A stretch of 64,000 bases of DNA, from positions 186,001-250,000 of the forward strand of contig NZ_FNHY01000003.1 in NCBI RefSeq assembly GCF_900103605.1, read 5' to 3'. Below, piece after piece: positions 43,863-52,714 of the stretch; within the stretch, counting starts at the first letter, position 1; the number at the start of each line of letters is the position of its first letter. Origin of the DNA: Psychrobacillus sp. OK028 (GTDB lineage: Bacteria > Bacillota > Bacilli > Bacillales_A > Planococcaceae). A program made the translations under genes and the position numbers. The notes under the pieces were generated by a model. The model made no database searches. It was not told where the DNA came from and worked only from the letters and a program-made list of their open reading frames with translations.

Positions 43863-45464
43863 TTATAAGTTTTGAGCTTCTTTCCACTCTAGGAACTCAT
43901 CGTAAGTTAATTGTTTATCTAAGATTGATCCATCTTCACGAATTTCGATTACACGATTAGCGATAGTTTGGATGAACTGATGGTCATGAGATGTGAAAAT
44001 CATAGCACCCTTAAATAATGTTAGACCGTTATTCAATGCTTGGATAGATTCAAGGTCTAAATGGTTCGTTGGTTCATCTAGTAATAACACATTCGATTCC
44101 GAAAGCATCATTTTAGAAAGCATACAACGAACTTTTTCTCCACCTGATAGAACAGATGGTTTCTTTTTCACTTCTTCGCCTGAGAAAAGCATGCGACCTA
44201 GGAAGCCTCGTAGGAATGTTTCGCTTTCATCGTCAGGTGAGTATTGACGTAACCAATCTACTAATGATGGCTCGCTGCCTTCAAAGTATTTCGCATTATC
44301 GAGCGGGAAGTACGCACGAGTTGTTGTGATACCCCAACGAATGGAACCTTCGTTCGGTTCTTCTTCTTCTGCTAAAATACGTAACAATGCAGACTTCGCA
44401 AGCTCATCTCCTAGAAGAATTATTTTGTCTTCTTTGTTCATCGTGAAGCTTAAATTCGAGAAGAGTTTTTTGTCTTCAGTAGAATGACCTAAATCTTGAA
44501 CTTGTAAAACATCATTTCCGATTTCACGTTTCATCGCAAAGTTTACGTAAGGATATTTACGAGAGGATGGACGAATATCATCTAGTTCAATCTTGTCGAG
44601 CATTTTTTTACGAGAAGTTGCTTGCTTAGATTTAGAAGCATTTGCACTAAATCGAGCAATAAATGCTTGTAACTCTTTTATTTTTTCTTCTTTTTTACTG
44701 TTTTGATCAGCAGCTAACTTTGAAGCCAGTTGACTAGACTCATACCAGAAATCATAGTTTCCTACGTATACTTGAATTTTGCTGAAATCTAGATCCGCAA
44801 TATGCGTACATACTTTGTTTAAGAAATGACGGTCATGGGATACTACGATTACAGTATTTTCAAAGTTAATAAGGAAATCCTCTAACCATTTGATCGCCTT
44901 AATGTCTAAATGGTTAGTAGGCTCATCTAGTAAAAGTACGTCTGGTTTACCGAAAAGTGCTTGGGATAAAAGAACTTTTACCTTCTCTGAACCTGTTAGA
45001 TCAGCCATTTTCTTTTGGTGCATATCATCTGGGATACCTAATCCCTGTAATAGGATTGCAGCTTCAGATTCTGCTTCCCAGCCGTTCAAGTCAGCAAATT
45101 CACCTTCTAATTCCGCTGCACGCATGCCATCTTCATCTGAAAAATCTTCTTTCATGTAGATAGCATTTTTTTCTTGCATAACTTCATATAAACGTTTATG
45201 ACCCATCATTACTGTTTCTAAAACAGTATGCTCTTCGTATTCGAAGTGATTTTGTTTTAAAATTGCTAAACGTTCATCAGGGTTCATAATCACATTGCCT
45301 TCTTGCGGCTCAATTTCACCAGACAATATTTTGATAAATGTTGATTTTCCTGCTCCATTTGCACCGATCAAACCATAACAGTTTCCTGGTGTAAACTTTA
45401 TATTTACGTCTTCGAACAACTTACGATCACCAAAACGAAGACTTACGTTACTTACTGCAATCAT
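43863..45464 (-). CDS. ykpA: ABC-F ATPase, YkpA/YbiT-like
   Basis: 533-residue soluble twin-ATPase ABC-F protein that would act on the ribosome (EttA/YbiT class). Domain 1 has Walker A GANGAGKS (34-41) and Walker B LLLDEPTNHLD. Domain 2 keeps its signature LSGGEK and Walker B LLLDEPTNHLD. The linker between domains (about 230-310) is charged. The first signature reads LTGSEK and the second Walker A reads GDELAKSA, without the Gly-Lys order, so ATP use by domain 2's P-loop is doubtful; such decay may be normal in this subfamily. AGGAGG precedes the ATG. Confidence 0.88.
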   Translation of the reverse strand: MIAVSNVSLRFGDRKLFEDVNIKFTPGNCYGLIGANGAGKSTFIKILSGEIEPQEGNVIMNPDERLAILKQNHFEYEEHTVLETVMMGHKRLYEVMQEKNAIYMKEDFSDEDGMRAAELEGEFADLNGWEAESEAAILLQGLGIPDDMHQKKMADLTGSEKVKVLLSQALFGKPDVLLLDEPTNHLDIKAIKWLEDFLINFENTVIVVSHDRHFLNKVCTHIADLDFSKIQVYVGNYDFWYESSQLASKLAADQNSKKEEKIKELQAFIARFSANASKSKQATSRKKMLDKIELDDIRPSSRKYPYVNFAMKREIGNDVLQVQDLGHSTEDKKLFSNLSFTMNKEDKIILLGDELAKSALLRILAEEEEPNEGSIRWGITTTRAYFPLDNAKYFEGSEPSLVDWLRQYSPDDESETFLRGFLGRMLFSGEEVKKKPSVLSGGEKVRCMLSKMMLSESNVLLLDEPTNHLDLESIQALNNGLTLFKGAMIFTSHDHQFIQTIANRVIEIREDGSILDKQLTYDEFLEWKEAQNL

Positions 45465-45536
45465 GCTAGTACCTCCTAAAATTCACAATGAACTTATTAT
45501 AGCATGAAATATGAATGAATTCTACAAATCCTTGAT

Positions 45537-45662
45537 TTATAGGGCTTCAAGGTACGTCAATTTATAACTGGCCCCCAAATTGGCCCCATTAGCTTGTATG
45601 CTTTGACTGAACAAGGATACGGATTCTACTTCAAACTCTGCTAATACGTGACCATATATCTT
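45537..45662 (-). pseudogene. Remnant of a tyrosine recombinase C-terminus
   Basis: Minus-strand frame reading KIYGHVLAEFEVESVSLF, then NGANLGA and a stop at 45537-45539. The Y-x-H-V tyrosine context and a C-terminal GAN(L/W)G tail are what phage integrases end with. No upstream catalytic Arg/His region is present. The wider gap 45465-46254 has no intact gene; this is probably decayed mobile DNA. Confidence 0.4.
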
Positions 45663-45917
45663 AAAGACCATGCCAAAGGGAAAGTAGTAAATTGTCAATT
45701 TATTGACTAAACAATATTGGGACTCTTCTTCAACAACGGGTGCTTTACTTTAAGAAAGAAAAAGCCTTTTTTCTTAATGAACTAATACAGCACGTTAGTT
45801 TAATAAAAGAATTTAGATTTTATGTGCACTTTAACCAAACTGTGATCAGAACTGGTAACGAATATTACTTGTTTTCCACTTTGACAACTGAACTAGCTTT
45901 TTGAAAAAAAGTGTGAA

Positions 45918-46154
45918 CTACTCATATTTCTCAAGTTGTTCTGCCAAGCCTTCAACATATTCATATTGGCGGTCTGGATCACCACTACAATGGATGATCG
46001 ACAAAATCAGTAAGTGATGAAGGGTAACTGATTTGGATATGGTTTGTAAAGTATGAATGGCATTTGGGTGTTTTAAGATCTCAGCAGTGACTAACCTCGA
46101 AGTGGTTTTATATCTTAATCGAAAGACTGATATATATATGTAAGGCTAATACCT
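45918..46154 (-). pseudogene. Unassigned open frame remnant
   Basis: About 78 codons open on the minus strand, ending EGLAEQLEKYE with a stop at 45918-45920, with no convincing start or ribosome site. Amino-acid composition looks protein-like (LVTAEILKHPNAIHTLQ). It may be the end of a lost gene. I do not recognise a family. Confidence 0.3.
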
Positions 46155-46254
46155 AAATAATTGTTGTCCTACTTTGAAAATAGAATGGACTAACCAAGTG
46201 TTAAAACCAAGAAGTTTATGTGCAAACAAATCAATAGAACTGTAAAGTACTTTT

Positions 46255-46485
46255 TTATCTTTGTTCTTTCTTTTTTCTTTTTTTATAAAAATTACGAACT
46301 GTACCAACAACCATGAGAACAATTAAGAGAAAGAAAATAACTATCTCTGTTACTTCCATCACTAGAAAAGGTCTAATAGCATTGTTTATGGAGGTGTTTA
46401 GGTCAAATCCTAAAAGAATGTCCATGTATAGAGAAAAAACAGTTAATAAGACGAACATCAGAATAGAAATACCGATTATTTTCAT
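46255..46485 (-). CDS. Small two-helix protein at the end of the ger operon (D-subunit candidate)
   Basis: 76 residues with two transmembrane segments (about 4-25 and 46-64) and a basic C-terminus. It overlaps the gerB-type gene by four bases, so it is part of the receptor operon. Small two-helix D subunits that modulate germinant receptors have been described next to some Bacillus ger operons, and size and topology match. The D-subunit assignment is inference. Confidence 0.65.
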   Translation of the reverse strand: MKIIGISILMFVLLTVFSLYMDILLGFDLNTSINNAIRPFLVMEVTEIVIFFLLIVLMVVGTVRNFYKKRKKKEQR

Positions 46486-47639
46486 TTTTTATCACGCTCC
46501 GATAAACGATATTTCCTTTTTAAAATTAAATTTTTGCTTTGCTTGCTTTTCTTTTTTTTGTTCTTAATAAATGCAATCAGAAGTAACAGACTTGGAACAA
46601 TTACTTGAAGCGGGAGATGCAAATAAAGGGTGATAACATGAAGCCCTTCTTTAACATGTTCAGAAAAATTACTGGCGATTGTTATGGAAAGAATCAGGAT
46701 GGCTAGTCCTAATGGGAAAGCTAATCGTGCGGATTCTTTGACTTTAAATAAATTGGCTGTTCCTACTACAGATGCATAGAAAAACACACAAATTTTAAAA
46801 AATACACCGATAACCGTTATTAGTATAAAATAAACATCTAACCGTTCTAAAAAACCAGCTACCTCTATTGTTTGTATAGTAGAAAGAAGGGGGAAGGGAG
46901 AACGGGTAACGTTATTTACACCTAGTACACTAACATTTATGGCCATTAATGAAGCTAATATGAGTCCGCTTAATCCTATTGCCAATAAACCAATTCGTTT
47001 CACTTTTTCCGGGTGTTTTAAATAGGGGAGAATCATAGCAAATACAATCAGCTCTCCAAATGGAAAGTATAGGGTTTGAGTAAATGTCGTTTTTATAACA
47101 AGCTTGAGACCTTCTTCAAGCACAGGTTCTAAGTTAGAAATTTGTATTATCCCGGAAACAACTATTAAAAAAAGAACGCTTATCCCAAGTAAAAAGATTA
47201 GAATAAATAGTAATTCACTTGTTCGCGCTAATACCTCAATACCCTTACGAATTGTATATATAACTATAAGAACCATCAATGTATTTAAAATAAACAAAGG
47301 AGTTTCCCAATAAAAGTCTGTAATTAGCATTTCTCCGAAATCCCTCAACACTCTTGCAGAAAGATATATAAAATAGAGTACGTAAATGAAGGCAAATATT
47401 TTCCCAAAAAAACTTCCTATAATTTTTTGTATATATTCAGTTGGAGGTATATCTGGATAATAGGAGTATAGACCATAATAGACCAAATATAAGCAAAAAC
47501 CACCAACCATACCAACCAATATAGCAAGCCATGCATCCTGTTTTGCTTCTATTGCAATAGGTACCAACAAGGCACTACCAAGTTCAAACAAGATAATTAG
47601 AATGAATAGCTGATATGCGCTGATTTTTGCCTTTTCCAA
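46482..47639 (-). CDS. Spore germination receptor B subunit (GerAB/GerKB family)
   Basis: 385 residues with ten hydrophobic segments, APC-superfamily-like, which binds the germinant in GerA-type receptors at the spore inner membrane. Family markers are the ISAYQLFILIILFELGSALL start, the ARVLRDFGEMLI region in the first third, and PFGELIVFAMILPYL mid-protein. It is third in an A-C-B-D operon. The amino acid or sugar recognised cannot be read from sequence. Confidence 0.92.
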   Translation of the reverse strand: MEKAKISAYQLFILIILFELGSALLVPIAIEAKQDAWLAILVGMVGGFCLYLVYYGLYSYYPDIPPTEYIQKIIGSFFGKIFAFIYVLYFIYLSARVLRDFGEMLITDFYWETPLFILNTLMVLIVIYTIRKGIEVLARTSELLFILIFLLGISVLFLIVVSGIIQISNLEPVLEEGLKLVIKTTFTQTLYFPFGELIVFAMILPYLKHPEKVKRIGLLAIGLSGLILASLMAINVSVLGVNNVTRSPFPLLSTIQTIEVAGFLERLDVYFILITVIGVFFKICVFFYASVVGTANLFKVKESARLAFPLGLAILILSITIASNFSEHVKEGLHVITLYLHLPLQVIVPSLLLLIAFIKNKKKKSKQSKNLILKRKYRLSERDKK

Positions 47640-47663
47640 TGTTTTTCACTCCATTCTTGACAC

Positions 47664-48881
47664 TTATTGTTTCATATCTGAAAGATATGAATTGGTTCTA
47701 TTACCAGAACGTCGTATAAATGCTTCTACCTTCACATTTACCTTTAAGTTTGGAAAATATGTATCATTCCAATCGTTCTTCATCTTTTTCCATTTTTCTG
47801 GGTTAGAACGATGAACTACTTCCCCAAATCCAAAAACATCTGATTTGTTTTGCTGCGTTCGTATAACAGTGTTTTCTAATTGCTTCTTAATTTCTTTTTC
47901 TAATTCTTTTTCTATATCCAAAATCTCATACGGATCGGTTAGATCAATTTTTGACCTTACTTCGCGAATCTCACCTTCCGCTCGTACTCTAACTGTAATG
48001 ACAGGGAGGTTGTTTGATGTGTCAGCTGAGACTTTTGTTTTTTGACGGAGCACGTTGTAAGTCAAGGTATTTTCTTGTCCTTCCCAATCTAATATCACAT
48101 CTGTCTGTTGGATTTTATCCAAAATCCATACTACTCCTCTAGACATATCCCCCTGATACCAGTCAATCAACTTTCCTTCTTTAAAAATGGCCAGTCCGTC
48201 AGATTCAAGAGTGGTATTCAGTTCAGACTGTTGAACATTCTCCATCTTTTTTCCTTGTTCGATATCCCCTTTTAAGCTAAATCCGCTAATGACTGTTTCT
48301 TTCCCTGCAGAGGTGAGAGTAGTAATTACGTTCTGAAGGGTAACTTTCATACTTTCTCCTCTTGCTCTTTCTGTAATTTGTAAAGTTCCGTTCACTTTCT
48401 CGGCTGGAATCTTATCAATGGCTGTTAAAGATTTAAGAAGATCACCTGCTTTTGTATGATGGGCTATTACAACCCTTGACGTCATTCGAATTTCAGGATC
48501 TCGTTCAAAGGCGTCTAAAATTTCTGTAATGCCTTCTTCTTTTGCTAACTCCTCACTAATAACAATTAGATTTGCATGTCCGTGATATAGCCTTCTTGAA
48601 ATTTTAGATGTCGCATGGAAATGGGCTTCCAGAACACTTTCTCCCATTGCTGTGTAAACGGTTACGGCGGGACTTTGACCACTTCCTCCCCCTTGAAGTC
48701 CTCCAGCTACGTTTCCAGGATTGATAAGTTGAATGGTCTTGACATACTTCCCATCCTCATTTTTATCAATCGCCATGGCAGATATTAGCGCTAGTTCATT
48801 TAACTCTTTTTGACTCCAACAACCTGAGATGAAAACTGTGCTTGTCATAATTAAGAAAAGAAGAATCCATTTATGATTCAT
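47664..48881 (-). CDS. Spore germination receptor C subunit, Ger(x)C lipoprotein
   Basis: 405-residue lipoprotein subunit of the germinant receptor. The signal peptide ends in lipobox ISGC (about residue 20), followed by the conserved W-x-x-K/R-E-L-N-E-L segment (WSQKELNELALISAMAIDK). Start 48881 is chosen because AAAGGTGAACGG precedes it and the signal peptide is then normal; an upstream in-frame start would add 33 residues inside gerA. It overlaps the A gene by 11 bases. Confidence 0.92.
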   Translation of the reverse strand: MNHKWILLFLIMTSTVFISGCWSQKELNELALISAMAIDKNEDGKYVKTIQLINPGNVAGGLQGGGSGQSPAVTVYTAMGESVLEAHFHATSKISRRLYHGHANLIVISEELAKEEGITEILDAFERDPEIRMTSRVVIAHHTKAGDLLKSLTAIDKIPAEKVNGTLQITERARGESMKVTLQNVITTLTSAGKETVISGFSLKGDIEQGKKMENVQQSELNTTLESDGLAIFKEGKLIDWYQGDMSRGVVWILDKIQQTDVILDWEGQENTLTYNVLRQKTKVSADTSNNLPVITVRVRAEGEIREVRSKIDLTDPYEILDIEKELEKEIKKQLENTVIRTQQNKSDVFGFGEVVHRSNPEKWKKMKNDWNDTYFPNLKVNVKVEAFIRRSGNRTNSYLSDMKQ

Positions 48882-50511
48882 TCCGTTCACCTTTTCCCAC
48901 GTTAGTAGTATTTTTAATAGTACGAGTACGAGGAGGCTGTGGTTTCTGATCTTCCCCTTGGCTAACCCTATTTGGACCACTCATCAATCGCGGTCTTTTC
49001 TTGTAAGCCCAAATTGGTCTACGGAAAATGGTATCACCTGCTTCCTCACGGATAAATGGTGCAAGAGGTGTCATATATGGAACACCGAACGAACGTAGGC
49101 TGCATAAGTGAACTATCAGCATAATAAACACTAGAATAACTCCATAAAAACCGAATGTAGCTGCACTGACCATAAAAATAAATCTAACTAAACGGGCTGA
49201 TATTGCAACTGCATAGGAGGGTGTCGCAAAACTGGCGATTGCTGTCAAAGAGACTACTATTACCATTGCAGGTGACACAATGCCAGCCTGAATTGCAGCC
49301 TGTCCAATGACAAGTGCTCCTACTATAGATATAGTGGAACCCATAGCTTTGGGCATGCGAATACCTGCCTCTCTTAAAATTTCAAAAGTTATTTCCATTA
49401 TGAGTGCTTCAAAAAAAGCGGGAAACGGAACAGATTCCCTTTGTGCTGAAATAATTAAAGCCAATTTTGTTGGAATCATCTCCTGATGAAAGGTGGTAGC
49501 TGCGATGTATATAGCAGGGCCGACAAGGGATATAAAGAAGATTACAGTACGTAAAAAGCGAATAGCTGTTGAAATATCAAAACGTTCATAATAATCTTCA
49601 ACCGATTGAAAAAAATCTATAAAAAGGGCAGGGACCAGCAATACAAAAGGGGTCCCATTTACAAAAATGGCAATCTTTCCTTCTAATAAATTTCCCGCCA
49701 CACTATCCGGCCGCTCTGTATGATGTATCGTAGGAAAAGTAGTATTTGTTTGATCTTCTATTAGCTGTTCAATATATCCGGATTCTAAGATGCCATCAAT
49801 GTCTATTCCATTTAAACGTTTACGCACTTCTTCTATTATTTCATTCTTTGCGATGCCATTTATATACATAATTGAAACTTCTGTTTTTGTCATTTTACCA
49901 ATATTGATGGACTCAACCCATAAACCTGGATTGTTGATTATTCGACGAACCATAGCTATATTTGTCTCTATTGACTCGTTAAACGCTTCTTTAGAGCCTC
50001 GAATAGAAACATTTGTAGTAGATTCCTGAACAGACCGTCTCTGTCCACCTTGTGTGCTCGCGCAAATCCCTTTGCTTATTCCATCGATGAGTGTAATAGT
50101 TCCACCCGACATTAATGCAGTAAATAGTATTTCCCAGTCACTAACTACTTTGATTCCCCCTACAGCAACAACATCTTCGGTGAGAACTTCTAATACGTCT
50201 TGTGGTGCGAGCTTTTCACTTAAATTTTGGTTATTCATAATTGATTCGATAACAAAATCGTTAACCAATTGATTGTCAACCATTCCTTTTACATATAAAA
50301 TGGCTATTTTTATCTTGGAATTATGACCAATTTTTAAAGGGCGGATTACGATATCTGAACTGTTTCCCGTTTTTTGTTTAATGACTTCAAGATTATTGGA
50401 CAAAGAGCTTTCAATGAGGTTAGGTGGTCTGTTGTTAGATTGATTTTGATTGTTTATGTCTTGGATCTTTCTGTCACTTCTTTGATTCTTTGGTTTTAAA
50501 AATGAAAACAT
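48871..50511 (-). CDS. Spore germination receptor A subunit (GerAA/GerKA family)
   Basis: 546 residues: an N-terminal soluble domain (about 1-290), four to six membrane segments (about 300-470) and a basic cytoplasmic tail. Family markers include MSGGTITLIDG, the ESTTNVSIRGSKEAFNE segment, the PDSVAGNLLEGKIAIFVNGTPFVLLVPALF block and RLVRFIFMVSAATFG. It is first in the operon and divergent from coat genes. The first 40 residues are rich in Asn/Gln, short compared with some homologues. Confidence 0.93.
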   Translation of the reverse strand: MFSFLKPKNQRSDRKIQDINNQNQSNNRPPNLIESSLSNNLEVIKQKTGNSSDIVIRPLKIGHNSKIKIAILYVKGMVDNQLVNDFVIESIMNNQNLSEKLAPQDVLEVLTEDVVAVGGIKVVSDWEILFTALMSGGTITLIDGISKGICASTQGGQRRSVQESTTNVSIRGSKEAFNESIETNIAMVRRIINNPGLWVESINIGKMTKTEVSIMYINGIAKNEIIEEVRKRLNGIDIDGILESGYIEQLIEDQTNTTFPTIHHTERPDSVAGNLLEGKIAIFVNGTPFVLLVPALFIDFFQSVEDYYERFDISTAIRFLRTVIFFISLVGPAIYIAATTFHQEMIPTKLALIISAQRESVPFPAFFEALIMEITFEILREAGIRMPKAMGSTISIVGALVIGQAAIQAGIVSPAMVIVVSLTAIASFATPSYAVAISARLVRFIFMVSAATFGFYGVILVFIMLIVHLCSLRSFGVPYMTPLAPFIREEAGDTIFRRPIWAYKKRPRLMSGPNRVSQGEDQKPQPPRTRTIKNTTNVGKGERNES

Positions 50512-50526
50512 ATATCAAATACCTTT

Positions 50527-50580
50527 CTTTTTCAATCCATTTTGTTCATGATAGAACCTTTTTAAACAAAATGGAAAAAG
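50527..50580. promoter_or_regulatory. Inverted repeat in the ger/coat divergent region
   Basis: CCATTTTGTT (50537-50546) and AACAAAATGG (50565-50574), extended by CTTTTT/AAAAAG outside. It lies 25-70 bases upstream of the gerA start and could be an operator. No clear sigma-G promoter was found within 50512-50731. Confidence 0.4.
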
Positions 50581-50731
50581 AATAGTCTTGAATAAAAGTC
50601 AAATGGGAGATTTTTCATGAAGATTTTAAAATTTTTTTCATCATACACATCAATTAAGTCTAAATTATTATGAATATAAACTTCATTTTTAGGGCAATCT
50701 TCAATGGATGAAAAGATTAGGAGGGGCAGGA

Positions 50732-50938
50732 ATGTTTGAAAAGAAATTAGCACTTCATGAAACTTTGGAATTTCATGAAGTAATCAATTTTAAGACAGTA
50801 TGTTTACTTAAATCTAAAATGATGCAAGGTATCGTTTTTGACCAAGATCTAAAAGCCCTAATGGAGAAGGACGTAAAACAATCTATACCAGCTTTAACTG
50901 CAATGATAAAACTATATTCAAATTCTGAGTTAAAATAA
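50732..50938 (+). CDS. Small spore coat-associated protein (YraG/YraD-like)
   Basis: 68 residues, helical, starting MFEKKLALHETLEFHE. It resembles the short CotF-like YraG/YraD proteins encoded upstream of adhB in B. subtilis. AGGAGGGGCAGG precedes ATG 50732; the in-frame ATG at 50708 lies before the site and is rejected. It is 16 bases before the CotF-like gene, so part of the same operon. Expression in the mother cell is expected by analogy. Confidence 0.75.
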   Translation: MFEKKLALHETLEFHEVINFKTVCLLKSKMMQGIVFDQDLKALMEKDVKQSIPALTAMIKLYSNSELK

Positions 50939-50954
50939 TCGGAGGTCGGTTCGT

Positions 50955-51317
50955 ATGAATGATTATTTAGATCCTATAAATTCTGTTGGAATGCCCGAAC
51001 TTACTGATTCAGGTATTGCCCTTGAATTTTTGTTATCAACAAAAACTGGGGTTAGAAATCTTTCCATTGCATTGACAGAAACAGCAACACCTACAATTAG
51101 AAAGTTATTACAGGAACAACTTGATGTAACCATTGCCTTATATTTCGAAATTGCAGATCTCATGATGAAGAAACAATGGTTAAATCCATATGATTTAGAA
51201 CTACAAAAACAATTGGATATTAAATCCGCTCAAAATGCAGTAGATATAGCTAATTTAAATCTCTTTCCGGGCGTTACAAATCGGAAGGGAATGTTTCCAA
51301 GTCCACCGAAGAATTAA
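50955..51317 (+). CDS. CotF-family spore coat protein (YraF-like)
   Basis: 120-residue helical-bundle protein of the CotF/ferritin-like coat family. The features are the SGIALEFLLSTKTGVRNLSIALTETATP start and the mid-region QEQLDVTIALYFEIADLMMKKQWLNPY, typical for spore coat protein F-type. It lies between the YraG-like gene and adhB, the same order as in B. subtilis as I recall. AATCGGAGG is the ribosome site. Confidence 0.85.
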   Translation: MNDYLDPINSVGMPELTDSGIALEFLLSTKTGVRNLSIALTETATPTIRKLLQEQLDVTIALYFEIADLMMKKQWLNPYDLELQKQLDIKSAQNAVDIANLNLFPGVTNRKGMFPSPPKN

Positions 51318-51341
51318 TGAATAGAGAAGGAGATTTAAATA

Positions 51342-52478
51342 ATGAAAGCTGTTACTTTTCAAGGTGTTAAAAATGTTCAGGTAAAAAACGTGAAAGACCC
51401 AAGTATCCAAAAAGCGGATGATATTATAGTTAAACTGACTACTACTGCCATTTGCGGCTCAGACTTACACTTAATTCATGGGATGATCCCAAACCTAGGA
51501 GAGGATTATGTTATTGGACATGAACCTATGGGAATTGTAGAAGAAGTCGGTAAGGATGTAACGAAAGTTAAAAAAGGGGATCGCGTTATAATCCCATTTA
51601 ATATAGCATGTGGTCAATGTTGGTACTGTAATCATGAGTTAGAAAGTCAATGCGACAATGCGAATGAAAATGGAGAAATGGGCGCATATTTTGGCTACTC
51701 AGACACGACGGGAGGGTTCCCAGGTGGTCAAGCGGAATTTATGCGAGTTCCATATGCTAATTTTACCCCTTTCAAGATTCCAGAAAACAGTGAAGTAGCG
51801 GATGAAAGTTTAGTGTTACTTGCAGATGCTGCATCTACAGCATTTTGGAGTGTAGACAATGCGGGAGTGAAAGCAGGGGATACGGTCGTAATTTTAGGAT
51901 GCGGTCCAGTTGGTCTGTTAGCTCAAAAATTTGCGTGGTTGAAAGGTGCAAAAAGAGTTATTGCAGTTGATTACGTTGGTTATCGTTTAAAACATGCAAA
52001 ACGTACTAATAACGTGGAGATAGTTAACTTTGAAGATCATGAAAATTGTGGGGAATATTTAAGAGAAATAACAAAAGGGGGGGCAGATGTAGTTATTGAC
52101 TGCGTAGGAATGAGTGGAAAAATGACTCCACTGGAATTTCTTGCATCTGGTCTGAAATTACAAGGAGGAGCAATGGGAGCTCTGGTTATTGCAAGTCAAG
52201 CTGTTCGCAAAGGTGGAACAATTCAAATTACAGGAGTTTACGGGGCACGTTATAATGCATTCCCATTAGGTGACATTTTCCAACGGAATGTGAATATTAG
52301 GACAGGTCAAGCTCCAGTTATTCACTACATGCCGCATTTATATAATTTAATTGCCCAAGGTAAGGTTGATCCAAGTGATATTGTCACTCATGTACTTCCT
52401 TTAGATCAAGCTAAGCATGGCTATGAAGTATTTGACACCAAAATGGAAGACTGTATAAAAGTTGTACTAAAACCGTAA
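51342..52478 (+). CDS. adhB: Zinc-dependent alcohol dehydrogenase AdhB
   Basis: 378-residue medium-chain dehydrogenase/reductase. Catalytic zinc ligands are visible in ICGSDLHLIHG (Cys, Asp/His region) and GHEPMGIVEEVG. The structural-zinc Cys cluster is CGQCWYCNHELESQC, and the NAD-binding motif GCGPVGLLA follows. It belongs to the glutathione-independent formaldehyde/threonine dehydrogenase-like group; the substrate is not known. Its association with coat genes suggests a mother-cell product whose enzymatic role in the coat is unclear. Confidence 0.93.
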   Translation: MKAVTFQGVKNVQVKNVKDPSIQKADDIIVKLTTTAICGSDLHLIHGMIPNLGEDYVIGHEPMGIVEEVGKDVTKVKKGDRVIIPFNIACGQCWYCNHELESQCDNANENGEMGAYFGYSDTTGGFPGGQAEFMRVPYANFTPFKIPENSEVADESLVLLADAASTAFWSVDNAGVKAGDTVVILGCGPVGLLAQKFAWLKGAKRVIAVDYVGYRLKHAKRTNNVEIVNFEDHENCGEYLREITKGGADVVIDCVGMSGKMTPLEFLASGLKLQGGAMGALVIASQAVRKGGTIQITGVYGARYNAFPLGDIFQRNVNIRTGQAPVIHYMPHLYNLIAQGKVDPSDIVTHVLPLDQAKHGYEVFDTKMEDCIKVVLKP

Positions 52479-52498
52479 ATATGTAGGTTAGTTTTCGA

Positions 52499-52522
52499 GC
52501 ATCTCTGATGAGGTGCTTTTTT
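52499..52522 (+). terminator. Terminator after adhB
   Basis: GCATCTC (52499-52505) and GAGGTGC (52510-52516, one wobble) with six T. Confidence 0.78.
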
Positions 52523-52714
52523 AGATTTTGAAGAGAATAATAATTGTATTCCTTTATGGAAAAATGCACATGAGTGTAGCTGATTCATTTGTTATTTGTT
52601 GTATATACATGGATTGTCACATCCAATCACGATAGAAAAAATTTCAAGCAGGCATTAAAAAAAATTTTCAACATATATAAGTGATATTCGTTCGAATTTG
52701 AAGAGGAGGATATC

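Noticed and set aside
45721-45785. A/T-rich hairpin near AAGAAAGAAAAAGCC as a terminator
   Set aside because: Pairing is low-complexity A/T and no gene ends there.
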